Positions 34,799-43,852 of a DNA stretch of 64,000 nucleotides are shown in pieces. Position 1 is the first letter of the stretch, and every line of letters starts with the position of its first letter. The notes beneath the pieces were generated by a model. That model ran no database searches. It worked only from the letters and a program-made list of their open reading frames with translations, and had not been told where the DNA came from. Origin of the DNA: Elusimicrobiota bacterium (GTDB lineage: Bacteria > Elusimicrobiota > Elusimicrobia > FEN-1173); contig JAEURZ010000006.1 in assembly GCA_016788905.1 (NCBI GenBank), forward strand, positions 43,414-107,413. The letters run 5' to 3'. Made by a program: the position numbers and the translations under genes.

Positions 34799-34852
34799 CT
34801 CTTATCCCCGAATCCGATCAAAATCAAGGGGGAGAAAAGGGAATCCGTCTTT

Positions 34853-35638
34853 ATGCGAATCGCGGTCGTTCAAACCCATCCTGAACGGGGTCAGGCGCTC
34901 AAGAACATGGAGCGAGCCAGGGCGCTTATGGTCCCGACCTTTGCGGAAATTTACGTCCTCCCGGAACTGGCCTTTTCGGGCTACAACTTTTCCACGGGGG
35001 AAGAAATCGCCCGTTTGGCGGAACCCCTTTCGGGCCCCACCGCAGCTTTTTGGACAGAATTTTGCCGGACCCGCAAGACCCATGTGGTGTATGGATTCCC
35101 TGAACAGGTGGGGAATAAGCTCTCTAATTCGGCCGCCCTGGTCGGGCCCTCCGGGGTGGTGGGGGTGTACCGGAAAATTCACCTCTTTGGCCGGGAAAAG
35201 ATTTTTTTCTCTCCCGGGGAGGAAGGCTTTGCCGTTTGGGACATCGCGGGTCTGCGTGTGGGACTCCTCATTTGTTTCGACTGGTATTTCCCCGAATCGG
35301 CCCGCACCTTGGCCTTGGCCGGCGCCGATATCCTTCTTCATCCTTCCAATTTGGTCCTGCCCCATTGCCCAACGGCCATGGTTACCCGCTGTTTGGAGAA
35401 CAAAGTTTTTGCCGCGACCTCTGACCGGGTGGGAACCGAGGCGGGGGGAGATGGCCCGCTCACCTTCATTGGGCAGAGCCAAATTGTCAGCCCAAGGGGT
35501 GAACTTTTGGCTCGGTTGGGGGGGCAAGAAGAATCCGTGGCCGTGGCAGACATTGACCCCGCTCTCTCCCGGGACAAGAGGCTCTCCTCGGGGAACGACC
35601 TTTTTTCCGAACGGCGACCGACCCTTTATTCTCTCTGA
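34853..35638 (+). CDS. Carbon-nitrogen hydrolase (nitrilase superfamily)
   Basis: A 261-residue enzyme with the Glu-Lys-Cys triad of the nitrilase superfamily: Glu in VLPELAFSGY, Lys in YRKIHLFGREK and Cys in LLICFDWYFPES. The size and motifs fit omega-amidase or N-carbamoyl/putrescine-amidase-like clades, and ADILLHPSNLVLPHC is typical. The precise amide cannot be read. It is the first gene before the cysA-like gene, with an 83-base gap, and is divergent from the EAL-protein gene. Confidence 0.88.
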   Translation: MRIAVVQTHPERGQALKNMERARALMVPTFAEIYVLPELAFSGYNFSTGEEIARLAEPLSGPTAAFWTEFCRTRKTHVVYGFPEQVGNKLSNSAALVGPSGVVGVYRKIHLFGREKIFFSPGEEGFAVWDIAGLRVGLLICFDWYFPESARTLALAGADILLHPSNLVLPHCPTAMVTRCLENKVFAATSDRVGTEAGGDGPLTFIGQSQIVSPRGELLARLGGQEESVAVADIDPALSRDKRLSSGNDLFSERRPTLYSL

Positions 35639-35721
35639 TCCCCTGTTCGCGGCCCTCCGGGAAGCCGATTATTGTAAAATTCCTTTGAATCTCATTGTGT
35701 TGTACGGTGGGGAGGCAACGG

Positions 35722-36762
35722 TTGAGTATTGAGGTGCGGGGGTTAACGAAACGGTTCGGGGATTTCCTGGCGGTGGACCGCGTGTCTTTCCGGATGGAAA
35801 CCGGAGGCTTGGTGGCCTTGCTGGGCCCTTCGGGGTCTGGGAAGAGCACTTTGCTTCGGATGATTGCGGGATTGGAGCGGCCGGACGCGGGCGATATTTT
35901 GCTCACGGGGGAGGAGTCCACGTCCCAGTCCGCCCGGGAACGAAACGTGGGGTTCGTTTTTCAGCATTACGCCCTTTTCAAGCACATGACCATCTGGGAC
36001 AACGTGGCGTTCGGACTCGCGGTCCGAAAAGCAGATCCAGAAGAAATCCGATCTCGGGTAAGCGAATTGTTGAAATTGGTTCAACTCGAAGGGTTTGAAC
36101 ACCGCTTCCCGGGTCAGTTGTCGGGGGGGCAACGGCAACGGGTGGCCCTTGCGCGGGCATTGGCCCCGCGGCCACGGGTCCTTCTTTTGGATGAGCCTTT
36201 TGGAGCTTTGGACGCAAAGGTTCGGGAAGAGTTACGGGAATGGATCCGCCGCCTTCATGAAGAAGCCCGCGTGACCACTCTTTTCGTGACCCACGACCAA
36301 GAAGAAGCCATGGAAATTTCCGGGAAAATCATTGTCATGGCCCGGGGCCGTATTGAGCAGGAAGGCACACCCCTCGAAATATTTGATCACCCCGCCACCC
36401 CCTTTGTGGCGCGATTTGTGGGAGAAACGAATTCGGTGGATGCCGTGGTCAACCAGCAGGAACTGGTGGTGTGGGGCCCCTTCCGTTTTACAGTGACGGG
36501 GCCAGCTGTGGGAAGCCGGGTCCGAATCTATTTCCGGCCCAACGATGTGTATCTGAGCTCTGTCCCGGAAACTCTTCAGGTGGAAGGCAAAATTATCCAC
36601 ACTCGGTTCCGGGGCCCGTTGATCGAGCATCAGATTGATGTGGGGGCCGATCAGCCCATTGTGGCCCATGTCCCGAAAGGGGTTTCCCTGGCCAGCGGTT
36701 TTGCGGCAGGACGGCGGGTCTACGTGGGCATCACCGCGTTCCACACTTTTTCATTGTCATGA
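35722..36762 (+). CDS. cysA: CysA-like sulfate ABC transporter ATPase
   Basis: A 346-residue ABC ATPase with Walker A GPSGSGKST, Q-loop FQHYALFKHMTIWDN, signature LSGGQRQR, Walker B VLLLDEPFGALD and H-loop VTHDQEEA, plus a C-terminal TOBE-like domain. The QHYALFKHMT run is characteristic of CysA among importer ATPases. A TTG start at 35722 is chosen since GGGGAGG lies 6 bases upstream; a GTG at 35695 gives a longer form without a good site. The permeases and binding protein are not here. It is followed by cysC, cysH and cysQ, supporting a sulfate role. Confidence 0.85.
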   Translation: MSIEVRGLTKRFGDFLAVDRVSFRMETGGLVALLGPSGSGKSTLLRMIAGLERPDAGDILLTGEESTSQSARERNVGFVFQHYALFKHMTIWDNVAFGLAVRKADPEEIRSRVSELLKLVQLEGFEHRFPGQLSGGQRQRVALARALAPRPRVLLLDEPFGALDAKVREELREWIRRLHEEARVTTLFVTHDQEEAMEISGKIIVMARGRIEQEGTPLEIFDHPATPFVARFVGETNSVDAVVNQQELVVWGPFRFTVTGPAVGSRVRIYFRPNDVYLSSVPETLQVEGKIIHTRFRGPLIEHQIDVGADQPIVAHVPKGVSLASGFAAGRRVYVGITAFHTFSLS

Positions 36763-36772
36763 GGAACTGCTT

Positions 36773-37450
36773 TTGACCACGACTCCAAGTGAAACGACTC
36801 CCTCCAACGTTTACTGGCACCAAGGAAAGCTGAGCGAGGCGGACCGGGCAGAAAAACTTGGACAGCGGGGATGTGTGGTCTGGCTGACGGGTTTTTCAGG
36901 GTCAGGAAAGTCCACCCTGGCGCGGGAATTGGAATCGCTCCTTGTCCTCCAGGGGAAAAACGCGGCTGTGTTGGACGGCGATAATCTCCGGATGGGTCTC
37001 AACATGGGCGCGTCTCTCCTGGTGGAGAAAGCCGGATATGGGGACCCCGCGGCGAAACGGTTTGGGCTGGGTTTTTCGGAGGACGATCGGCGGGAAAATA
37101 TTCGGCGTGTCGGTGAAGTGGCGGCTCTCTTTTCTCAGAACAATGTGATCGCCGTGACCGCGTTTATTTCCCCCCGCCGTTCGGATCGGGCCGCCGCCCG
37201 CGCGCTTCTTCCCCCAGGACGTTTTTTCGAGATTTTTTGCGACACGCCTCTCGCTCTCTGTGAAGAGCGCGATCCCAAGGGTCTGTACAAGAAAGCCCGG
37301 GCGGGGGATGTGGCCCAGTTTACGGGAATTTCCGCTCCCTATGAACCGCCGGAATCTCCGGACCTCGTTTTGCCAACGGGGAAAGAAACGCCCTCTCAGT
37401 GTGCCGCACGGGTGGTCCAACTTCTGAAAGAAAAGGGGATGTTTTTATGA
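36773..37450 (+). CDS. cysC: Adenylylsulfate kinase
   Basis: A 225-residue APS kinase that makes PAPS from APS and ATP. It begins, after a short head, with NVYWHQG then GCVVWLTGFSGSGKSTLA (P-loop), VLDGDNLRMGLN, LGFSEDDRRENIRRVGEVA, FISPRRSDR and RDPKGLYKKARAGD-V-A-Q-FTGISAPYE. Between GLN and LGFS there is an extra segment of about 19 residues (positions 78-98) absent from typical CysC. The TTG at 36773 has GAGGAA 6 bases upstream. It overlaps cysH by ATGA. Confidence 0.92.
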   Translation: MTTTPSETTPSNVYWHQGKLSEADRAEKLGQRGCVVWLTGFSGSGKSTLARELESLLVLQGKNAAVLDGDNLRMGLNMGASLLVEKAGYGDPAAKRFGLGFSEDDRRENIRRVGEVAALFSQNNVIAVTAFISPRRSDRAAARALLPPGRFFEIFCDTPLALCEERDPKGLYKKARAGDVAQFTGISAPYEPPESPDLVLPTGKETPSQCAARVVQLLKEKGMFL

Positions 37451-38199
37451 CCGTGACGCCGTCACTTCTTGAGGAACTTCGACCGTTGTCGGAGCCGGGG
37501 GAACTTCTAAAATCGCTTCACCATCGGTTCGGCGACCGTATGGCCATCGGAACGGGAGGGCAATTGACCGGGGCGGTGATCGTGGCTCTCTGTGTGGAAG
37601 CCGGATTTATACCCAGGGTTTTTACCAACGACACGGGCCGACTGTTTCCGGAAACCTTGGCGTTGTTTCATAGAGTGGAAAAGAAATACGGGTTAACGAT
37701 CGAACGGTTTTCTCCGACCCCTGAGGAAGTTGAATCGATGGTGTCGGAAAATGGAGAATTCTTGTTTTTTGATTCTAAGGAAAAACAAGAACTCTGTTGC
37801 CGCCTTCGAAAAGTGGTCCCCAACGAGAGGGCCCTTCGCACCGTGGATGTCTGGGTGACCGGACTTCGGGCGGACCAATCCCCTGAACGACGGAATACGC
37901 CAAAACTGGAGATGGTAGAACGGGAGGACTCGGGGAAAAAGCGTACCCTTCTCAAAGTGGCTCCCCTGGTGGACTGGACGGAAGCGCGGGTTTGGGACTA
38001 TGTGCGCGCCCACGATGTCCCTGTGAACGAATTGATGACGCAGCCGCTTCCTGGGGGGTGGCGTTATGAATCATTGGGTTGTGTGATTTGTACCACGCCC
38101 ATCGGGCCCCACGAACCTCGGCGGGCCGGACGGTGGCGCTGGTTTAATCAAGACGTTTCAAAAGAGTGTGGTTTGCACCTCCCCCCTCCCCGTGTCTGA
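37447..38199 (+). CDS. cysH: APS/PAPS reductase with 4Fe-4S motif
   Basis: A 250-residue thioredoxin- or glutathione-linked reductase releasing sulfite. The nucleotide pocket includes MAIGTGGQLTG, FTNDTGRLFPET and VTGLRADQSPERR. Both Cys pairs, ELCCRL and GCVIC, that hold a 4Fe-4S cluster are present, as in APS-type reductases, and the catalytic Cys sits in KECGLH near the end. Cluster-bearing CysH enzymes often accept APS and some accept PAPS. The ATG at 37447 overlaps the cysC stop. Confidence 0.93.
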   Translation: MTVTPSLLEELRPLSEPGELLKSLHHRFGDRMAIGTGGQLTGAVIVALCVEAGFIPRVFTNDTGRLFPETLALFHRVEKKYGLTIERFSPTPEEVESMVSENGEFLFFDSKEKQELCCRLRKVVPNERALRTVDVWVTGLRADQSPERRNTPKLEMVEREDSGKKRTLLKVAPLVDWTEARVWDYVRAHDVPVNELMTQPLPGGWRYESLGCVICTTPIGPHEPRRAGRWRWFNQDVSKECGLHLPPPRV

Positions 38200-39007
38200 G
38201 ACCAGCCTCTTTCTGGAGACGGCGCGCACGGCGGTTTACGCCGCTGGTCGTCGGGTGATGGAACTTCTTTGTTCTCCTATAGAAACGTCCCGCAAAGCCG
38301 ATCATTCCCTCGTTACCAACGCCGACCACGAGGCCAACACCATTATACGCGAGGCGCTTCGAACGGCTTTCCCGGATCACGGACTCCTGAGTGAAGAAAC
38401 CGGGCGGGAAGGTCCTCCCGACGCGAAATACCTGTGGGTCGTTGACCCACTGGACGGTACGCGGGCTTACGCCACGGGGATTTCGGGATTTAGCGTGATG
38501 GTGGGTTTGTTGCGAGACGGGAAACCCTCCCTCGGGGTGGTTTACGATCCTCTGGCGCACACACTTTTTGAAGCGGAGAAAGGCGCAGGGGCCTATTTGG
38601 TGGGACCGGTCCTGAGGACGCCCTTGTGTGTTTCTCCCCGTGAGGATTGGTTGGCCATGCCGGTCATCACGTCGAAAGGATTTCCCCAGGAATGGCGTCG
38701 ATCCCTGGAACAAAAATGCGGGTTGCGTTTCCTCGATCCGATCAACAGTGTGGGGGTCAAAGTGGGGTATGTGATCCGGAGGTTGGCGGATCTGTATCTC
38801 AATCACCACCCCGTTCATCTGTGGGATACCTGCGCGCCCCAATTGATTTTGGAAGAAGCGGGGGGCCGGATGACCCTCTGGGACGGGAGCCCTTTAACCT
38901 ACGCTTTAGAGGGATCATTTGTTCATGCTCAGCCGACCTTGGCGACGAACGGGAGACGCCACGAGGACATGGTTTCGCTTTTGGCGAGCCTGCCTTCCTC
39001 CTCATGA
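38192..39007 (+). CDS. cysQ: 3'(2'),5'-bisphosphate nucleotidase
   Basis: A 271-residue inositol-monophosphatase-family enzyme. LLSEETG, VVDPLDGTRAYATG and WDTCAPQLILEEAGG are the three metal/phosphate motifs. In a cluster with cysC and cysH it most likely removes PAP, the by-product of PAPS use. The GTG at 38192 gives an 8-base overlap with cysH and a natural N-terminus (SETSLFLETARTAV); a GTG at 38168 is possible. Neither has a clear ribosome-binding site, so coupling to cysH is likely. Confidence 0.88.
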   Translation: MSETSLFLETARTAVYAAGRRVMELLCSPIETSRKADHSLVTNADHEANTIIREALRTAFPDHGLLSEETGREGPPDAKYLWVVDPLDGTRAYATGISGFSVMVGLLRDGKPSLGVVYDPLAHTLFEAEKGAGAYLVGPVLRTPLCVSPREDWLAMPVITSKGFPQEWRRSLEQKCGLRFLDPINSVGVKVGYVIRRLADLYLNHHPVHLWDTCAPQLILEEAGGRMTLWDGSPLTYALEGSFVHAQPTLATNGRRHEDMVSLLASLPSSS

Positions 39008-39612
39008 AAGAGAAACCCCTCGATTTACATCGGTTGTCGGAACGGGATTTGGTTTTGAAATTGGCCGACGCGAATAACGATCTCCGCTGGGGGGCGTTTC
39101 AAGAGCTCGGGGCGCGGGGGGAGAATCGGGGGTGGAAAGCCTACGGCCTTTTGACCCAGGACCCCGAACTGGCCCGACTGTTCCTTTCTCCCAAGGATCC
39201 CTTTGACGCCGTGGGGGTTGTGGTGGGACCGGGAACTTACGAACGGATCCGGACAGCGTGGTCGGGGGGGCCCGAACAGGACCTCTCGGGGGGTGGAAAA
39301 GAATTTACCCTGGATTTCCGAAATCTTCGGCTGGACGTCATTTCTTTGGGTGCGACTTTTGGTCCCTTGGAAGGGGACACCCCAGAAGGGCGGGAAGGAT
39401 TGGGCGAAGTGGAGTTTCGCGTGGTGGACGTGGCGGCTTTTGCGGCTCGCGTGGAAAATCTAGAGGGGGATCTACGGGGCCGGATTATTTTATTGCCTTC
39501 GGATCCCGCGGGGGTCCCATCGGGATCGTCCCCACCGGCCCGTTTCCTTCTTGCGCACATCCGTTCGTCCCGGAGCGTTCAATCGGTCCTCGTTCAACTG
39601 ATTCAAGGGTAA
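39004..39612 (+). CDS. Unknown protein in the sulfate cluster
   Basis: A 202-residue soluble protein of no family I recognise. The first 60 residues are helical and charged (LHRLSERDLVLKLADANNDLRWGAFQEL), the remainder looks alpha/beta with FRNLRLDVISLGATFGPLEG and EFRVVDVAAFAARV. There is no signal peptide or membrane segment. The ATG overlaps the cysQ stop (ATGA), so it is translated with the sulfate genes, and it lies 73 bases before hflK. Confidence 0.65.
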   Translation: MKEKPLDLHRLSERDLVLKLADANNDLRWGAFQELGARGENRGWKAYGLLTQDPELARLFLSPKDPFDAVGVVVGPGTYERIRTAWSGGPEQDLSGGGKEFTLDFRNLRLDVISLGATFGPLEGDTPEGREGLGEVEFRVVDVAAFAARVENLEGDLRGRIILLPSDPAGVPSGSSPPARFLLAHIRSSRSVQSVLVQLIQG

Positions 39613-39685
39613 GCGATCCCCCTTATCATTGGCAGGGAAGCCGTGGTCCCTTGCGTGATGTGTTCGATAGAGGTAGTATCAGCCC

Positions 39686-40720
39686 ATGCCAAGTCCATGG
39701 GATGACGATGAAACACCGCGCGATGCGGTGGAACAGTTGCTGGAGCGGCTCAACCAGTTTAAAAAACAATTTAATTTTAATCTCCTTGGTGTTGGTGGGA
39801 TCGTCCTCGGGGTCATTCTCTTTTTGGGAGCGTTGACCTCCTTCTACACCATCCAACCCAGCGAAGAAGCGGTTGTTCTTCGTTTCGGTCGCTATATTCG
39901 GACCGAGATGCCGGGCCTTCGTTTTAAGTTCCCCTTTGGTATTGAACGGGCCATCAAAGTCAGAACAAAAATCATCCACCAGGAAGAGTTTGGATTCCGC
40001 TCTTCGGGAACGACCGGAACCCGGACCCAATATTCCAACAGGTCCTTTGGGGAAGAATCACTCACGTTAACTGGGGATCTCAATGTGGCCGATGTGGAGT
40101 GGATTGTTCAATATCAGATTTCGGATCCCAAAAAATATCTTTTTAATACCCGCGAGGTGCTCCAAAATCTGAGGGACGCCAACCAGAGCATGTTGCGAAG
40201 GGTGGTGGGCGACCGATTGGTGAACGAAGTTTTGACGGTAGGGCGCGCCGAAATCGGGGAAGAAGTGCATCGGTTAACGCAAGAAATTCTCGACCGTTAC
40301 GACATGGGGGTCCGAATTGTGACCGTTAAATTGCAGGACGTGAACCCTCCCGCGTCGGTCCGGCCCGCTTTTAACGAAGTCAATGCCGCCAAGCAGGAAC
40401 AAGAACAAGCGATCAATCAGGCCGAACGCGAATACAACCGGGTGATTCCGGAAGCCCGAGGAAAGGCGGAAAAACTGGTGAAAGACGCTGAAGGATACTC
40501 GGCGGCTGTGGTGAACCGCGCCCTGGGGGACGCTTCCCGGTTTCAGGATATTTTGTCGGCCTATCGGACCGCGCCCCAGGTAACGCGCACGCGGCTCTAT
40601 TTGGAAACTCTTGAAGAGATTTACGGTCGAGTGAAATCCATGACGATCGTTGATAAAAAAGTTCAAGGTGTGTTGCCCGTTTTTGGGAATTTAACACCGG
40701 ACCCTCAGGTTAAACCATGA
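39686..40720 (+). CDS. hflK: HflK membrane protease regulator
   Basis: A 344-residue SPFH/band-7 protein. One membrane helix lies at about residues 33-56, followed by TIQPSEEAVVLRFGRYIRTEMPG-type SPFH start, VADVEWIVQYQISDP, and the long C-terminal coiled coil with EQEQAINQAEREYN. HflK pairs with HflC and, in E. coli, surrounds the FtsH protease. A GAGG lies 13 bases before the ATG. It is coupled to hflC by ATGA. Confidence 0.94.
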   Translation: MPSPWDDDETPRDAVEQLLERLNQFKKQFNFNLLGVGGIVLGVILFLGALTSFYTIQPSEEAVVLRFGRYIRTEMPGLRFKFPFGIERAIKVRTKIIHQEEFGFRSSGTTGTRTQYSNRSFGEESLTLTGDLNVADVEWIVQYQISDPKKYLFNTREVLQNLRDANQSMLRRVVGDRLVNEVLTVGRAEIGEEVHRLTQEILDRYDMGVRIVTVKLQDVNPPASVRPAFNEVNAAKQEQEQAINQAEREYNRVIPEARGKAEKLVKDAEGYSAAVVNRALGDASRFQDILSAYRTAPQVTRTRLYLETLEEIYGRVKSMTIVDKKVQGVLPVFGNLTPDPQVKP

Positions 40721-41700
40721 ACCCCCGAAACCCACTCACTCTCCTCATTTCTGGCTTTGCGGTCCTTTTTGGATTGATCGCGATAAAGTCGTCTCTGTAT
40801 ATCCTCCCGGAATGGCAGCAGGCCGTCATCACTCAATTCGGTCGACCCATTGGAGACCCCATCAAAGATCCAGGTTTGCACATGAAGGTTCCTTTCATTC
40901 AACAGGTCCACCTTTTCGATAACCGGATCCTCGCTTGGGACGGTTACCCTAACCAGATCCCCACCAAAGACAAGAAGTATATTATCGTGGACACTACGGC
41001 TCGGTGGCGAATCGTGAGCCCCCTTGTTTTTCTTCAAACCGTTCAAACCGAGCGCGGCGCACGAACCCGTTTGGACGCCATTTTGGATGCGGTGACGCGG
41101 GACACCATTTCCAAGCATAATTTAGTGGAAGGGGTCCGAAATTCAAACACCATTTTGGACAACATAAAATCAAAACTGGCCCGTCAAAAAAGTGGGGAAT
41201 TGAAACCGGGTGATGAGGAAGAAGAAATCATTGGAGAGATCGAACCCGTAACGGTGGGGCGGGAAGCGCTGAGTGCCCAAATCATCGATCAGGCCAAGGC
41301 TGGACTTAAAGAGTTTGGAATAGAACTGATTGATGTTCAACTTCGGCGGATTGCCTACGAAGAAAGCGTTGAAGCCAAGGTTTATGACCGTATGATTTCG
41401 GAGCGGCAACGGATCGCCCAGCGTATTCGCTCCGTGGGTCAAGGGGAAAAGGCTAAGATCGAAGGAAAAATCAGCAAAGATTTGAAAGAGATCGAATCGG
41501 AAGCCTACGGACGGGCGGAAACGCTTAAGGGAACCGCCGACGGAAAAGCCATCCGGATCTACGCCAAAACCATGAACTCCGATCCGAGTTTTTATAAATT
41601 TATTCGAACGCTCGAGGCGTACAAGAAGTCAATTCCTCAAGACAGCACTCTGATTCTTTCCACGGACAGTGAGTTTCTTCGACTTCTCCGCGGCGAATAA
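40717..41700 (+). CDS. hflC: HflC membrane protease regulator
   Basis: A 327-residue SPFH protein with an N-terminal helix (residues about 9-27), LPEWQQAVITQFGRPIGDPI and GLHMKVPFIQQVHLFDNRIL, both typical of HflC. The band-7 domain continues with DVQLRRIAYEESVEAKVYDRM and ends FYKFIRTLEAYKKSI. It forms the HflKC complex with the preceding gene. An acidic insertion (KPGDEEEEIIGEIEP) interrupts the usual domain near residue 165. It converges on the DUF2723-like gene. Confidence 0.94.
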   Translation: MNPRNPLTLLISGFAVLFGLIAIKSSLYILPEWQQAVITQFGRPIGDPIKDPGLHMKVPFIQQVHLFDNRILAWDGYPNQIPTKDKKYIIVDTTARWRIVSPLVFLQTVQTERGARTRLDAILDAVTRDTISKHNLVEGVRNSNTILDNIKSKLARQKSGELKPGDEEEEIIGEIEPVTVGREALSAQIIDQAKAGLKEFGIELIDVQLRRIAYEESVEAKVYDRMISERQRIAQRIRSVGQGEKAKIEGKISKDLKEIESEAYGRAETLKGTADGKAIRIYAKTMNSDPSFYKFIRTLEAYKKSIPQDSTLILSTDSEFLRLLRGE

Positions 41701-41734
41701 ACTTACCGAAACACCTCCACCATCAACTCCCGTA

Positions 41735-43852
41735 TTATGATTTAGATTGGCCCTCTTGGGGGTTTCCCTTTTGGTTTGGATCTTTTCTCAGGGACGTTTT
41801 TAATGAGATTGCTGCTTCTCGTTCCTCTTCTGTTAAATCAAAATTCAAATACCCGATGATGTTGTGGAAGGCTCTGTCCCATTCTTGGGCAGCGACTAAG
41901 CTTTGCGTTAGCCTCCAGTAATACGTCTTTTCGTTTGGTTGTTGTACGGAGAGGATACGCCACTGGACAATGGCGGACTTGGTCTGGCCTGTCCGATCGT
42001 AAAGGTCGGCCAATTGGGAGCGAAGCTTTTCGTTCCCTTTGTTCAATTCAACGGCTTCGCGCAAGAGAGCGATGCTTTTAATGAGATTCCCATTGAGAAA
42101 TTCCGCGTTCGCCCATTGGGATAGGAGGGATTCGGACCGTGGGAGAAACCGGCTGGCTCGGGCAAAGGCCGCGGGAGCTCTTTGGACATTTCCATAGTCT
42201 TGAAACAGTTGCCCCAGGGACCGGCTGGCGGAACCGTTGGACGGGTCGATGGCGATGGCGGTCAGAAACGCTTCTTCAGCCTGGTCGGGTCGATTCAGGT
42301 CTCGGAAAGCCTGCCCCAACTGTTCGTAAGTTTTAGAAAGAGAAGGGGCGGAGGGTGGTGTTTCAGCCAAAAGGACAGGGAGGGTTCCCTGGGATACCTC
42401 GTCAAAAGCGGAAGGGAGTCGATCGAGTGGTGTGGGATGAAATACGAACCCCACAGGGGTCGCGTTTTTTCCAGACCCCGAAAGGAGTTTCGGGGTTTCC
42501 ACATAAAAGGGGCGGCCGGGTTTGGGGATGGGGGCGTTGGGGTCTAGGCTGGGGAGGAGATTGATGTCCCGCCGTTTCCCTAAAACGTTCTGGGCGTAGA
42601 GGACGGCCCCCGCCGTTTCCCATCGGGTCCAGGCCAAAACGCTGTCCTTTGGGAGGGAACGGAACATATCGGCTGTCTGGCTTTCCACCATTGGCGCTCT
42701 AGGAAACCCAAAAGGAATCCAGTTAAACAGGGCTATCGGGAGAAGAAAGAAAGCGGCCGCGGGGCCCCGGACGGAACGGGATAAAATACTTTTTAAACCC
42801 CCAGCGAAAAAAAGGGCCAGAAAGAGGCCTGCGACAACAGGAAAAATCGAAGGATCACGGCCGGGAACAAGGGGGATCAAAATCGCGCCAAAGAGCCAAA
42901 GATAAAGAAGGCCTGATCCCTGTTTCCGATTGGAACGGAGAGAACAATAACAGCCCCACAGGGCGATGGGGGGACCTCCCCACGTTAACATCTCAAAGGA
43001 GGTTTGGAGGGCTTCTCGAATCAGAATAAATTTATTCGGAACATCATCCACTGAAAATATCCCTGTGGTCATGAGGGTGGGAAGGGCATCGATCAATTGG
43101 TCCACGGTGGCCACTTGACACGCGGTGAGAAGGATCCAGGGGAAAACAAAGGCCGACCCGACTCCTATCCCCGCGAGAGTCATGCGGGTGAGCCGGATGA
43201 GAATTCTTTTGAATAGAGATTCTGCTGGTTGGTTCGGGGAGGGAGCTCTTGTTCGGAAAGAATGGTGCAAGGCCAGGAGTCCCGGAAGGAGGAGCGCCCA
43301 CCGGAGATCCAGTGTGAGGGCCAATCCGCTGGCGAAGGCCGCCCAAAAACCGCTGATCCAGCGTTGACCGAAACGCGGAGGGGATCGGCTCCAGGAAAGA
43401 AATCGTTCCAGGGCGAACACGGGGAAAAACAGGTTGGTCGCGGCCAAGAGTCCCGATGTGCCCAACCGAAAAACGCCAGGCGAAAAAAACCAGAGGGCGA
43501 GGACAGCCAAAACAAGAGTGGACCACTTTCTGTTTTCTTCCAATTCAAAAAAAGTCGGACCAGGGGCTGAACGAGGTTTTGCCAGTGTGAGCGCGTGGAA
43601 CGCGAGCGGGACAGTGAGTGCGGCCAGGAGGGCTCCCATAAGATTCAAACGAAAAGCGGGGGAACCGAAGGGAAAGAGGTGAAGAGCTCCCTGGCCAAGG
43701 AGAATGGGCAGAGGAAGGGTGGCGGGGCCCTGCGGGAGAAGCGTCCATGCGGCGGTGGTCCAAAACCCATCCATCCCCTTGGGGAGTGTGGCGGGAAGGA
43801 AGGACAGAAAGAGACTAAAGGGAGTGAGAAAAATAAGGAGGTAAAAAATCAC
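41735..43852 (-). CDS. DUF2723/TMEM260-like membrane protein with C-terminal TPRs
   Basis: A 705-residue protein with about ten membrane helices in its first 400 residues and TPR-like helices from about 495 to 680 (YEQLGQAFRDLNRPDQAEEAFLTAIAIDPSN and two more units). The opening FWTTAAWTLLPQGPATLPLPILLGQGALHLFPFGSPAFRLNLMGALLAALTV-type layout matches DUF2723 glycosyltransferase-like proteins, though the usual acidic DxGE motif is degraded to MDGF. A glycosyl-transfer role is inferred. It overlaps priA by ATGA. Confidence 0.7.
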   Translation of the reverse strand: MIFYLLIFLTPFSLFLSFLPATLPKGMDGFWTTAAWTLLPQGPATLPLPILLGQGALHLFPFGSPAFRLNLMGALLAALTVPLAFHALTLAKPRSAPGPTFFELEENRKWSTLVLAVLALWFFSPGVFRLGTSGLLAATNLFFPVFALERFLSWSRSPPRFGQRWISGFWAAFASGLALTLDLRWALLLPGLLALHHSFRTRAPSPNQPAESLFKRILIRLTRMTLAGIGVGSAFVFPWILLTACQVATVDQLIDALPTLMTTGIFSVDDVPNKFILIREALQTSFEMLTWGGPPIALWGCYCSLRSNRKQGSGLLYLWLFGAILIPLVPGRDPSIFPVVAGLFLALFFAGGLKSILSRSVRGPAAAFFLLPIALFNWIPFGFPRAPMVESQTADMFRSLPKDSVLAWTRWETAGAVLYAQNVLGKRRDINLLPSLDPNAPIPKPGRPFYVETPKLLSGSGKNATPVGFVFHPTPLDRLPSAFDEVSQGTLPVLLAETPPSAPSLSKTYEQLGQAFRDLNRPDQAEEAFLTAIAIDPSNGSASRSLGQLFQDYGNVQRAPAAFARASRFLPRSESLLSQWANAEFLNGNLIKSIALLREAVELNKGNEKLRSQLADLYDRTGQTKSAIVQWRILSVQQPNEKTYYWRLTQSLVAAQEWDRAFHNIIGYLNFDLTEEEREAAISLKTSLRKDPNQKGNPQEGQSKS

